The notes under the pieces were generated by a model, which was not told the DNA's origin, ran no database searches, and saw only the letters and a list, made by a program, of their open reading frames with translations. Both the position numbers and the translations under genes were made by a program. Shown piece after piece: positions 24,362-32,587 of a stretch of 64,000 nt of DNA (position 1 is its first letter; every line of letters begins with the position of its first letter). The DNA lies in NCBI RefSeq assembly GCF_900142735.1, contig NZ_FRBY01000005.1, forward strand, positions 248,001-312,000, read 5' to 3'. This DNA is from Flavobacterium saccharophilum. Its GTDB lineage: Bacteria; Bacteroidota; Bacteroidia; Flavobacteriales; Flavobacteriaceae.

Positions 24362-24865
24362 TCAATCTTTCATTTCTACTTCTACTGCCATATTCTGCGG
24401 AAGTGTAAATACACCAACAGAAGTACGGGCATGCCTCCCCTGCTCGCCAAATACTTCAAGTAACAAATCAGAAAAACCATTTATTACTTTAGATTGCTCA
24501 GTAAATGAATCCGCAGTATTGACGTAACCGTTTACTTTGACTATCCGTTTTATTTTATCGAGACTTCCAAAAGCCTGTTCAAGTATCGCCAGCTGGTTTA
24601 TAGCCGATAACCTGGCAGCCTGATACCCTTCTTCTGTACTTAGGTCCTGTCCTACTTTACCCGTAATATATTTTCCATCTGCCTTAAGTGGCCCTCTTCC
24701 GGAAAGGAAAACCAGATTTTCAACCTGCACCATATCCACATAAGATCCCAAGGCTTCCGATATTTGGGGCAGCTGAATCCCTAGCTGATTCAATTTTTGA
24801 TCCGGGGTCTGTGCGTGCAAATTAAGACTAAGTATTAATACGACAAATGTTATTATATTTTTCAT
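24362..24865 (-). CDS. Secreted RidA-family protein
   Basis: 167 residues: a signal peptide (MKNIITFVVLILSLNLHAQ) followed by a RidA/YjgF domain (LGIQLPQISEALGSYVDMVQVENLVFLSG ... GRHARTSVGVFTLPQNMAVEVEM). The conserved Arg of the deaminase site is present in ARTSVGV. Classical RidA deaminates reactive enamine/imine intermediates in the cytoplasm; a signal peptide moves this one to the periplasm, so its substrate must differ. It follows the hydrolase gene by 61 bases on the same strand and is probably cotranscribed. Confidence 0.85.
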   Translation of the reverse strand: MKNIITFVVLILSLNLHAQTPDQKLNQLGIQLPQISEALGSYVDMVQVENLVFLSGRGPLKADGKYITGKVGQDLSTEEGYQAARLSAINQLAILEQAFGSLDKIKRIVKVNGYVNTADSFTEQSKVINGFSDLLLEVFGEQGRHARTSVGVFTLPQNMAVEVEMKD

Positions 24866-24926
24866 TGTTTCTCTTTCAAATTAAAAAAAAGAAAGCCACC
24901 TTTAAAGATAGCTTTCCGTATTTTAT

Positions 24927-25844
24927 TTATTTAATGAATTTAATCAACTCTGCGTTAAATTTTGGAAGTTCTTCAATAAATAAGGCATGGCCGCTTTTCT
25001 CGAAGGGAACCAAAGTTGAATTGGCAATTGATTTGTGCATTTGTTCAGCTAATTCATAAGAACAAATTTTGTCCTGTGTACCGTGAAGGATAAGAGTTGG
25101 AATTTTAATTTTTTTCAAATCTTCTCTCAAGTCAGTATCACGAAGTGCTTTCAGAGATTCGGCCATTGCATATGGAGAAGCCTGTGCCTGGATAGTTCCC
25201 AACCATGCACCTTGACCTGCAGATACACTTGTTTCATTGGCTGGGAAAATTTTTCCAAAATTCTCAAACAACTGTGGTCTGTTGGTATTATTAAGAGAAA
25301 TAAGGCCGTTAACATCTTCTTTTGTCCAGAAACCATAATTAAAGTCAGCTCTTTTTGTCCAAAGAGGAGCTGCCGCACCAAACAAAGCCAGTTTTGAAAC
25401 GTGGGCCGCATCGTATTTGGCTACATAGTGAATTACTGTTGCTCCTCCCATAGAGAATCCTCCAATGGTTGCTCCTTCAATTTTAAGCTTGTCCAAAATT
25501 ACTTTGATATCATCTGCATACACATCATAATTATAAGCTCCTCCCGGTTTGTCTGATAATCCAAAACCTCTTAATGTGATTCCGATAACGCGATATCCTT
25601 TTTGGATAAGTTCGGCATATTGGTATTCGTACATGGCATCGCTCAGTGGCCATCCGTGAATCAATACTACTGGTTTTCCTTCTCCTAAATCTGTTACATG
25701 CAGTTTTACATTCTTCTCTACTTCAATATATTCTTCTCTCCCAAGGCTTGCAGGTTTTCTTTGGCTTTGAGAAAATGCAGTTGATACTGCTAATAATAAA
25801 ACGGCAAAGCTTGTTGTTACGATTGTTTTTAAATTGGTTTTCAT
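24927..25844 (-). CDS. Secreted alpha/beta hydrolase (haloperoxidase-like)
   Basis: 305 residues, signal peptide about 1-25 (MKTNLKTIVTTSFAVLLLAV...). Then the classic alpha/beta hydrolase order: VVLIHGWPLSDAMYEYQ (oxyanion), GYRVIGITLRGFGLSDKP, nucleophile elbow GGFSMGGATVIHYVA (Ser near 122), acid Asp in HGTQDKICSYELA, His in SGHALFIEELPKF. The HGWP and GxGxSD pattern is that of cofactor-free haloperoxidases and perhydrolases. Located in the periplasm. First gene of a pair with the secreted RidA protein. Confidence 0.85.
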   Translation of the reverse strand: MKTNLKTIVTTSFAVLLLAVSTAFSQSQRKPASLGREEYIEVEKNVKLHVTDLGEGKPVVLIHGWPLSDAMYEYQYAELIQKGYRVIGITLRGFGLSDKPGGAYNYDVYADDIKVILDKLKIEGATIGGFSMGGATVIHYVAKYDAAHVSKLALFGAAAPLWTKRADFNYGFWTKEDVNGLISLNNTNRPQLFENFGKIFPANETSVSAGQGAWLGTIQAQASPYAMAESLKALRDTDLREDLKKIKIPTLILHGTQDKICSYELAEQMHKSIANSTLVPFEKSGHALFIEELPKFNAELIKFIK

Positions 25845-25940
25845 TTTTTTTAGTTTTAATTGTTATTTTAAAATTTTGATTTTTATCGCTGTCATTTCTT
25901 ATTGACAGGACAAAATTGAGCATTGTTCAGTCATAAAACA

Positions 25941-25968
25941 AATTAATAATTTTTACATATTATTAATT
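25941..25968. promoter_or_regulatory. Inverted repeat upstream of the hydrolase/RidA operon
   Basis: AATTAATAAT (25941-25950) and ATTATTAATT (25959-25968) are perfect inverted arms separated by 8 bases, about 100 bases ahead of the ATG at 25844. The spacer to 26228 also holds the tandem ATTCAATAGT x2 (26021-26040) and the palindrome AAAAGACGTCTTTT (26148-26161). Operator function is inference. Confidence 0.45.
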
Positions 25969-26198
25969 TTATTTACAATCTTGCTGATTTAAAAATTAAT
26001 TTTCAAGCGAACACAGCAGCATTCAATAGTATTCAATAGTGTTCTACACCGACCAAATTTTAAAATAGTATGAATCCCTATGGATTAAAAATGAATAGCA
26101 ACATCAAATTGAAGCGGAAAATTAAACCCACTCTTATAATTCTAAAAAAAAGACGTCTTTTAAAGCAACTGTATTTTATATAATTATTATTAAAACTG

Positions 26199-26206
26199 TA
26201 TTTTTG
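26199..26206 (+). promoter_or_regulatory. -7 element of the 85-residue gene
   Basis: TATTTTTG fits TAnnTTTG and lies 22 bases before the ATG at 26229. Confidence 0.5.
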
Positions 26207-26228
26207 TAACCAAGCAATTTACATTAAC

Positions 26229-26486
26229 ATGGATATAGTAAAATTTAAAATCACATCAAAAACGATAAAAGTAGAAGTGCGTAATTCTAATAATTATGTT
26301 TTTAATTTCAATACTGCTTTAGAGATCGAGAAAGAAGACAAAGATGTTTTATTAAGACTGTATCATGCATTAGACCTTCTTTTTAAAAAAGAAACTCCCC
26401 CAGAGGTGAAAAACTACATTTCGCCAAACCAAACCAATATATTGGACCAGATTTCGGCTGTTGACAATTTAGATCAGGAGAAATAA
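26229..26486 (+). CDS. Hypothetical protein, 85 residues
   Basis: A small cytoplasmic protein with no signal peptide. Residues 1-35 alternate as short beta strands (VKFKITSKTIKVEVRNSNNYVFNF), residues 35-60 form a Leu-rich helix (LLRLYHALDLLFKK), and the tail is polar. I do not recognise the family. It has its own promoter and precedes DUF763 by 85 bases on the same strand, but a separate TATTTTTG element (26543-26550) lies before DUF763, so cotranscription is not needed. Confidence 0.65.
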   Translation: MDIVKFKITSKTIKVEVRNSNNYVFNFNTALEIEKEDKDVLLRLYHALDLLFKKETPPEVKNYISPNQTNILDQISAVDNLDQEK

Positions 26487-26571
26487 AATGTTCTAATCTG
26501 GAACAACTTTTCGGCATTCCCAGCATTTAAACGTATTTTAGTTATTTTTGTATAAATACAAATCCCACTAA

Positions 26572-27792
26572 ATGAAACGTTCAGGCACAGCAGATCTTCC
26601 ATTACACTATGGTCATGTTCCATTATGGCTTGCTGAACGAATGTCTAAACTTGGTTTCGCCATTGTAGAAACTATTGCTATGGAATTTTCTACATCCGAA
26701 GTAATAAGCAAACTAAGTAATCCTTTTTGGTTTCAAAGCTTTGGCGCTGTCATGGGAATGGACTGGCATTCCTCGGGAATTACAACTTCTGTACTCGGGG
26801 CTTTAAAAAAATCTGTTAATCCACATTCAAAAGAACTCGGAATTTATATCTGCGGAGGTAAAGGAAAACATTCTATGGCAACACCACAGGAACTTTTATT
26901 TGTTGGTGAGAAAACAGGCCTTGACGGTCATAATCTTGCGAATTGCAGCAGACTTACGGCCAAAGTAGATAATACTGCTATTCAGGATGGATTTCAATTG
27001 TATCAGCATAATTTTATTGTTGACAATAAAGGACAATGGGCCGTTATTCAGCAGGGAATGAATCCTAATTCTCAAACCGCGAGAAGATATCATTGGCATT
27101 CACAAGATTTAAAATCATTCATAAATGAACCACATACCTTTATTTATGGCGAAAATCAAGGTACAATCTTAAATCTTACCGCTCAGGCAGCGACAAAATC
27201 AAGAGAAGGTATTTTAGAATTATCAAAAGAGTCTCCAACAAAAATCATGAAGGAGATGCAGCATCTTTCCATGCCAGCGCATCATGATGTTAGAATGGAA
27301 GATGTGAATATGAAAAGACTCGGTGCAATGCTTTGGACAACACACGAAAATAAACCGGAAGATTTTCAGGAATTATTACTTTTAAAAGGAATGGGGCCAA
27401 GGGCTTTACAATCATTAGCATTGGTTAGTGAAATTATTTACGGAACTCCTACCCGATTTGAAGATCCCGCCCGTTTCTCCTTCGCTCATGGCGGAAAAGA
27501 TGGGCATCCGTTTCCTGTTCCGGTAAAAATCTATGATGAAACTATTGAAACTTTACAAAGAGCTATTAATCGTGCTAAAATTGGTAATAATGATAAGATA
27601 GAAGCGATTCGAAAATTATCTCAAATCTCAAGAAAAGCGGAAGAAAGTTTTACGCCCAACTCTAACTTTGGCGCTCTGATTCAAAGAGAAAGAGACGAAT
27701 CATACAAATATGGCGGAAAAACCGTTTTTGGAGACGCTAAACCTCCTAAAAGTAAACCAGCAAATCCGAATAATCAATTGGAATTATTTTAG
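26572..27792 (+). CDS. DUF763 domain-containing protein
   Basis: 406 residues, matching DUF763 along its length: the start RSGTADLPLHYGHVPLWLAERMSKLG, then FWFQSFGAVMGMDWHSSGITTSVLGALKKS, GRDSHNLA-like text as TGLDGHNLANCSRLTAKVD, and LLKGMGPRALQSLALVSEIIYGTP with a helix-hairpin-helix-like GMGPRAL segment. The family occurs in archaea and bacteria and has no settled function; the HhH-like part and conserved His/Asp residues suggest nucleic-acid metabolism. Cytoplasmic and monocistronic. Confidence 0.85.
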   Translation: MKRSGTADLPLHYGHVPLWLAERMSKLGFAIVETIAMEFSTSEVISKLSNPFWFQSFGAVMGMDWHSSGITTSVLGALKKSVNPHSKELGIYICGGKGKHSMATPQELLFVGEKTGLDGHNLANCSRLTAKVDNTAIQDGFQLYQHNFIVDNKGQWAVIQQGMNPNSQTARRYHWHSQDLKSFINEPHTFIYGENQGTILNLTAQAATKSREGILELSKESPTKIMKEMQHLSMPAHHDVRMEDVNMKRLGAMLWTTHENKPEDFQELLLLKGMGPRALQSLALVSEIIYGTPTRFEDPARFSFAHGGKDGHPFPVPVKIYDETIETLQRAINRAKIGNNDKIEAIRKLSQISRKAEESFTPNSNFGALIQRERDESYKYGGKTVFGDAKPPKSKPANPNNQLELF

Positions 27793-27930
27793 AATGGTAC
27801 TCAATTCGAAAACTTATGATTGCAAAATACACTCCATTTTTATCAAATGTCGTAAAAATGTCGTGAGAGAACCGTTATCATATGATACTTTTTAAAATAA
27901 TTTTGGAGTAAACTAAATGATATTTTATTT

Positions 27931-28500
27931 ATGAATTCTATAGGAAAAAAAATTAGTGAAACAAGAAGACTAAAAGGTTTCACCCAAGAAGAACTTGCTG
28001 AATTATCAAAAGTAAATTTGAGAACAATTCAAAGAATTGAAAACAGCAAAAACGAACCCCGCGGAAAAACATTGAGCCTGATATGCGATGTGCTTCAAAT
28101 TAATAAAGCAGAGCTAGACCAATTAAATAATTTGGCTCAAAAAAAATCAATTATAGCTTTTATTATCAATTGCATCTTCTTAATTCTTTTAAATTTGCTT
28201 TTAATGTCTATTACTGGATATATGACTTTAGACGCTGATAAGACAAACAGCAAAGTTGGGGCCGTGTTATTAAGTTTTTTTATTCCATTTTTCATTGTTT
28301 ATCATACTCAAAAAATGAAAGCGACAGAAAGAGTATTAAAATTCGGAACCGGTTATATAATGTACCCAATACTACTCTTATATGCTCAAGGCTTCATAGG
28401 CGCGTGCAGAGCCGGTTTTAGCTCATGGTTATTTTCCTGTATACTGGTATCTGTTGGAGTTTTATTCTATGGAAATGCAGTATTAAAGGCAGAGAAATAA
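27931..28500 (+). CDS. Helix-turn-helix regulator with membrane domain
   Basis: 189 residues. Residues 1-65 are an XRE-type HTH (ISETRRLKGFTQEELAELSKVNLRTIQRIENSKNEPRGKTL). Residues about 72-185 carry four hydrophobic segments (IIAFIINCIFLILLNLLLMS, VGAVLLSFFIPFFIVYH, GTGYIMYPILLLYAQGF, WLFSCILVSVGVLFYGNAV). A membrane-tethered HTH protein of this size is common in Bacteroidota; it probably senses the membrane or a partner membrane protein. No clear target gene is adjacent beyond the SnoaL-like gene 40 bases downstream. Confidence 0.8.
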   Translation: MNSIGKKISETRRLKGFTQEELAELSKVNLRTIQRIENSKNEPRGKTLSLICDVLQINKAELDQLNNLAQKKSIIAFIINCIFLILLNLLLMSITGYMTLDADKTNSKVGAVLLSFFIPFFIVYHTQKMKATERVLKFGTGYIMYPILLLYAQGFIGACRAGFSSWLFSCILVSVGVLFYGNAVLKAEK

Positions 28501-28540
28501 AAACTTTATACAAATAATATGAACTAGTAATAATAATATC

Positions 28541-28903
28541 ATGGTCAATACATTCGAAAACACAATCAAAAAAGCCTACTCAGCTTTTAACGAAAGAAAC
28601 ATCGATAATGCACTTTCAACAATGCAGCCAGATGTACAATGGTCTAAGGCTTGGGAAGGCGGTTACATTTCCGGACATGATGAAATTAAACAATATTGGA
28701 CCAGACAATGGACAGAAATAAATCCGAAAGTTGATCCGATTGGTTTCAATGAAAGAGAAAATGGAAGCTTAGAAGTTAAAGTTCATCAAAATGTAAAAGA
28801 TTTGCAAGACAATCTAATGTTTGACGGATTTGTAAAACACATTTATACTTTTCAAGACGGATTAATAAAAACGATGGATATTGAACTGGTTGAAAATAAT
28901 TGA
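28541..28903 (+). CDS. Nuclear transport factor 2 / SnoaL-like family protein
   Basis: 120 residues with the NTF2-like cone: the N-terminal helix TIKKAYSAFNERNIDNALSTMQPDVQWSKAWEGG, then GHDEIKQYWTRQWTEINPKVDP and the sheet strands GSLEVKVHQNV and HIYTFQDGLIKTMDIE. Small proteins of this fold bind or isomerise hydrophobic ligands; no function can be assigned. It lies 40 bases after the HTH-membrane gene, perhaps in one transcript. Confidence 0.8.
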   Translation: MVNTFENTIKKAYSAFNERNIDNALSTMQPDVQWSKAWEGGYISGHDEIKQYWTRQWTEINPKVDPIGFNERENGSLEVKVHQNVKDLQDNLMFDGFVKHIYTFQDGLIKTMDIELVENN

Positions 28904-28965
28904 TTTTTATTTTAGGTACGCTTTTTGTTTTAGTATCTTTAATAATAATTTAAAAAATTGAAATC

Positions 28966-29442
28966 ATGAAATCATTAAAATATTTATTTCTGGGATTGTC
29001 ACTTTTGGCAATTAATTTTTCAAACGCTCAGGTTAATGTAAACGTTAACATAGGTACACCGCCTCTATGGGGACCAGTTGGTTATAATGACGCACGTTAT
29101 TATTACTTACCAGATCTTCAAACCTATTATGATGTTAGCACATCTAATTACATTTACATCAATAACGGAAAGTGGATAAGAGCGAGAACACTTCCATCTG
29201 TTTACAGAAATTATGACCTTTACAACGAGTATAAAGTGGTATTAACAGATTATAGAGGAAATTCTCCTTATGACAATTTTAAAACCCATAAAGTAAAATA
29301 TGCTAAAGGTTATAAAGGAAAACCTCAAAAAACCATTGGTCAGAAACCGGGTAACGGAAATAATAAACAAGGACACGATAACGGAAACCATGGAAACGGA
29401 AACAGCAAAGGAAACAACGGTAAAGGAAACGGAAAACATTAA
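28966..29442 (+). CDS. Secreted protein with Asn/Gly/Lys-rich tail
   Basis: 158 residues: signal peptide MKSLKYLFLGLSLLAINFSNAQ, a Tyr-rich middle part (WGPVGYNDARYYYLPDLQTYYDVSTSNYIY) and a strongly basic low-complexity tail of Asn, Gly, Lys and His (from about residue 118, NGNNKQGHDNGNHGNGNSKG). Similar small proteins with a YYYLPD pattern are common in Flavobacterium. Probably periplasmic or surface; function unknown. A terminator follows at once. Confidence 0.75.
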   Translation: MKSLKYLFLGLSLLAINFSNAQVNVNVNIGTPPLWGPVGYNDARYYYLPDLQTYYDVSTSNYIYINNGKWIRARTLPSVYRNYDLYNEYKVVLTDYRGNSPYDNFKTHKVKYAKGYKGKPQKTIGQKPGNGNNKQGHDNGNHGNGNSKGNNGKGNGKH

Positions 29443-29447
29443 AAATT

Positions 29448-29466
29448 AAGAGGCTTTAAGCCTCTT
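29448..29466. terminator. Terminator between convergent genes
   Basis: Stem AAGAGGC / GCCTCTT (29448-29454 with 29460-29466) with T-run. Confidence 0.8.
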
Positions 29467-29480
29467 TTTTATTGCTTAAA

Positions 29481-30254
29481 TCATTTAATCTCCGGTATTT
29501 TCTCAATCATATGTTTCCAATAACGTTTTGGCATGTGCTGAACGTGAAGCTTCATATTTTTTCGCGATTCAATATTGACACTGCTGAAATACTTTCTCCA
29601 TAAACTCTGAAAAAATTCTTCCTGATCATCGCAGATTTCAGTTAAGTATTGAGCAGAATTAAATTTAGAATTAAACTGCAATTCTACTACAGCAACATTT
29701 TCTAGGTCATAATAAATACCATACTTCCGTTTTGCATCATAAATTAACCAGCGCTGGTCAGCATAACGTTTTTTAAAATGATTTTCTATTAAAGGCAAAA
29801 CATCGCAGTCTGGTTCGATGATGCCATAGTACAATTGATCTTTCGTGAGTTTAAAACGAACAAAAGCTTCCATTCGGTGTGCTTCTTTTCTGGTCAGGCG
29901 GGTTGCTTTTTTCAGATCTAATACAATGCTGTTTCCAAAATCTTGTTCCACATTTTTTGAACTCGAAAATACATACTGAACAAACCGAAACATGATTTCC
30001 TCAATTTGACTCACTTCCGATAAAAATGCTTTATAAATCCCTTCAAATCCTTCTGACGAAAGGCGCGGTTTTAAACCTTCCAAAACCCTTTTTGCTTTTG
30101 CAATATCTGTTGTAACCAAATGATTGTTTGAAAAAAGCAATGTTGCAGAAGCTTCTTTTTTAGCAAAAACAATATCGTTCAATTTATATTCATAAATTTC
30201 AAATACAGCCGTGAGCCAGCCTTCATAAGTTCCGTCGTAAATTATCTGTGTCAT
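29481..30254 (-). CDS. TIGR03915 / DUF4130 family putative DNA repair protein
   Basis: 257 residues, no signal peptide. Recognised as the DUF4130 family (TIGR03915): IIYDGTYEGWLTAVFEIYEYKL at the start, RFVQYVFSSSKNVEQDFGN, TRKEAHRMEAFVRFKLTKDQLYYGIIEPDCDVLPLIENHFKKRYADQRW in the centre, and HVQHMPKRYWKHMIEKIPEI at the end. In other bacteria this domain is fused to the uracil-DNA-binding UdgX-type glycosylase. Here it is separate and lies 5 bases after the radical SAM gene, so the two are translated from one message and likely act together on DNA. Confidence 0.85.
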   Translation of the reverse strand: MTQIIYDGTYEGWLTAVFEIYEYKLNDIVFAKKEASATLLFSNNHLVTTDIAKAKRVLEGLKPRLSSEGFEGIYKAFLSEVSQIEEIMFRFVQYVFSSSKNVEQDFGNSIVLDLKKATRLTRKEAHRMEAFVRFKLTKDQLYYGIIEPDCDVLPLIENHFKKRYADQRWLIYDAKRKYGIYYDLENVAVVELQFNSKFNSAQYLTEICDDQEEFFQSLWRKYFSSVNIESRKNMKLHVQHMPKRYWKHMIEKIPEIK

Positions 30255-30259
30255 TTTGA

Positions 30260-31519
30260 TTAAAATAAAGCCAGCTGATTGGAGAAATCATTTTTGTATT
30301 TGCTTTTTTGAGAATTTAAAATCTGATCTTTGATTTGGAGAGAAGTCAAATCCTTTTGCAATTGAAACGGTGATGCAAAAGCCAGAAAATATTTGGCCCG
30401 GGAATAAGCAATTCCTAATTTTTTCAAATCTTCCGGAAAAAGCTTTTTAAACTTTCGTGCCGCAACAATTTTCGCAGCGCTTAAATGTCCGATTCCGGGG
30501 ATACGTTTTATCAACTCTAAATCGGCAGTGTTAATATCAACAGGAAATTGGTTAAGGTTTCGAAGTGCCCATCCGAGCTTCGGATCAATATCCAGATCCA
30601 GATTAGGCTGATTAAATCCTACTATTTCATTTACATTAAATCCGTAATAACGAATGAGCCAATCGGCTTGATACAAACGGTTTTCGCGAATTATAGGAAC
30701 TGGTGTACCAATAGCAGGAAGCCGGTTATCATAACTGATAGGCACATAACCTGAATAATATACGCGTTTCATATTCATCTGCTGATAAAAATAATCGGCC
30801 ATGCCCAAAATTTCAAAATCGCTTTCTTTTGTCGCGCCAATTACCATTTGTGTGCTTTGGCCAGCCGGAGCAAAAAGCGGTGCTTTATAATTTCTTTTCT
30901 TTTCTTCTTTATGGCCGGCAATTTCATTTTTAAGATAGTGCATGGGCTTGATTACGTCTTTATGATTTTTATCTGGGGCCAGCAACTTAAGACTTTGTTC
31001 TGTTGGCATTTCGACATTTACACTTAAGCGGTCGGCGTAGATTCCGGCTTCTTTCAAAAGTTCATCGCTCGCCCCCGGAATCGCTTTTAGATGAATGTAC
31101 CCATTAAAATTTTCTTCCAATCGCAATTTCTTGGCAATCCTAACCAAGCGCTCCATGGTGTAATCAGCATTATCAAAAATACCTGAACTTAAAAACAAAC
31201 CTTCAATATAATTTCTTCGGTAAAAACCTATTGTAAGATCAACGACTTCCTGCACCGTAAAAGCGGCGCGTTTTACGTCGTTACTTTTTCGACTGACGCA
31301 ATAGGCGCAATCAAAAATGCAATGATTGGTAAGCAGGATTTTCAGTAACGACACACAGCGTCCGTCTTCGGTAAAAGCGTGACAAATACCGTAACCTTTG
31401 GCATTACCCAAACCCTTGTCTTTATTCTCTCGCTTACTTAATGCCGAGGAACACGAAACATCATATTTTGCTGCATCCGCCAGTATACCCAGCTTCTCCA
31501 TCACTCTCTCGTTCACCAT
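30260..31519 (-). CDS. Putative DNA modification/repair radical SAM protein
   Basis: 419 residues. The radical SAM cluster motif CxxxCxxC is in TNHCIFDCAYC (Cys67, 71, 74), followed by an SPL-like barrel (SSGIFDNADYTMERLVRIAKKL). The C-terminal part has a helix-hairpin-helix (LIKRIPGIGHLSAAKIVAARK), which in other proteins binds DNA non-specifically. This matches the TIGR03916 family, always paired with DUF4130. Expected chemistry is radical-based reversal or processing of a DNA lesion in the cytoplasm, but the lesion is not known. Confidence 0.88.
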   Translation of the reverse strand: MVNERVMEKLGILADAAKYDVSCSSALSKRENKDKGLGNAKGYGICHAFTEDGRCVSLLKILLTNHCIFDCAYCVSRKSNDVKRAAFTVQEVVDLTIGFYRRNYIEGLFLSSGIFDNADYTMERLVRIAKKLRLEENFNGYIHLKAIPGASDELLKEAGIYADRLSVNVEMPTEQSLKLLAPDKNHKDVIKPMHYLKNEIAGHKEEKKRNYKAPLFAPAGQSTQMVIGATKESDFEILGMADYFYQQMNMKRVYYSGYVPISYDNRLPAIGTPVPIIRENRLYQADWLIRYYGFNVNEIVGFNQPNLDLDIDPKLGWALRNLNQFPVDINTADLELIKRIPGIGHLSAAKIVAARKFKKLFPEDLKKLGIAYSRAKYFLAFASPFQLQKDLTSLQIKDQILNSQKSKYKNDFSNQLALF

Positions 31520-31751
31520 TTTGCTTTGTTTTTATTTGAATTTGGAAATGAAATTCAGTATTTCAAAATTAGTTATAGATCATTACAAATTATTTATTTT
31601 TATTGTTCTAAATTGTATCTATTTTAAGCATTTCCTGAACTATTATTTTCATTTTTTCATACTGAGGAACAAAGAATCACAAAAGTAGTGGCGGAGTTTC
31701 TAGTGTGGTTCTTCGTTCGACAAACTAACGAAAATATTCTTATGAAAATGA

Positions 31752-31840
31752 CTGGCCTAGCCCCGATAGAAGTGGAAATCCTTTTGTGGCGGGGTTCGCC
31801 ACAAAAGATTGTAACGGATAGCGGGATTAGCTCCTGAAAA
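31752..31840. ncRNA. Structured intergenic element (possibly Flavo-1-type RNA)
   Basis: The 502-base spacer between divergent genes has no ORF but one clear structure. A perfect 10-base hairpin, CTTTTGTGGC (31781-31790) with GCCACAAAAG (31798-31807), is enclosed by CTAGCCCCGATAG (31757-31769) and GGATAGCGGGATTAG (31816-31830), whose CCCCG and CGGG parts can pair; CTCCTGAAAA and an A-run follow. I recall this layout as a very frequent element in flavobacterial spacers and possibly the Flavo-1 RNA motif; that name needs a covariance check. Plus orientation is assumed but not certain. Confidence 0.5.
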
Positions 31841-31954
31841 AAAAATTTGGTTTTATCATAGAAATCAGGATGACAAAACTATGCTATAACTAGGTGTAAT
31901 TACAAAAAGCAAGTTAAAATTGGCAACGTGTAATAGTTTTTCAGCATAAAAAAA

Positions 31955-31962
31955 TACATTTG
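31955..31962 (+). promoter_or_regulatory. -7 element of the DUF6642-AraC operon
   Basis: TACATTTG fits TAnnTTTG and lies 59 bases before the ATG at 32022. Confidence 0.5.
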
Positions 31963-32021
31963 TTAAAACGAAAACAAAGAGAGTCTTTTCACCCTCATCC
32001 TGAAACTGAAAGTGTACTATT

Positions 32022-32585
32022 ATGGAGCATGATAAATTTATTTTCTGTCTGGAAGGCGTTCCTGATGTAGATACTTATTTGGAGACTCAAGTGGTTAAAA
32101 ACTTAGAAGAAATTGCCATTGATCAGGGCATCGCCAGCATTTATAAAACCTGTGATACCATTGAAGGTTTAGAAGAAAGTCTTAATGTATTGCTATACGA
32201 AGACCATAATTTTAAAGATTATGAAATCATCTATTTGGTAATGCCAGGCGAGCCTAACAACATCTGTCTTCATGATTATTATTATAGTCTGGAAGAAATA
32301 GCCGAACTTTTTGAAGGAAAGATGAAAGGAAAAGTAATTCATTTTGCCAATAAAAAAATATTAGACCTCAACGAAGAAGAAGCGCAATATTTTCTGGATA
32401 TTACCGGAGCCCGAGCCATCTCAGGTTACGGATCTACTTATAATAAAATAGCAAGCAGCAGCACAATTGATAAAGCTTTTTTTAGCTTGTATCAGGACAA
32501 TGATGATCTTACTGAAGTTGTTGAAGAATTGTACCAAAAACATTATGCACTTTGCCAATTGCTTGATTTCAGGCTTTATTATTAA
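32022..32585 (+). CDS. DUF6642 family protein
   Basis: 187 residues. It starts HDKFIFCLEGVPDVDTYLE and has the conserved middle part SIYKTCDTIEGLEESLNVLLYEDHNFKDYEIIYLVMPGE and the acidic helix YYSLEEIAELFEGKMKGKVIHFAN. I recognise the family as DUF6642, found in Flavobacterium; its function is unknown. The alternating strand/helix pattern with a final EIIYLVM strand suggests an alpha/beta sandwich, somewhat like CHAT/TIR-type domains, but without visible catalytic residues. The AraC gene starts 2 bases after its stop, so both are one operon. Confidence 0.75.
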   Translation: MEHDKFIFCLEGVPDVDTYLETQVVKNLEEIAIDQGIASIYKTCDTIEGLEESLNVLLYEDHNFKDYEIIYLVMPGEPNNICLHDYYYSLEEIAELFEGKMKGKVIHFANKKILDLNEEEAQYFLDITGARAISGYGSTYNKIASSSTIDKAFFSLYQDNDDLTEVVEELYQKHYALCQLLDFRLYY

Positions 32586-32587
32586 GG

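Noticed and set aside
27710..27895. Small frame at the end of DUF763
   Set aside because: It overlaps the DUF763 coding end in another frame, has low-complexity content and no start context.
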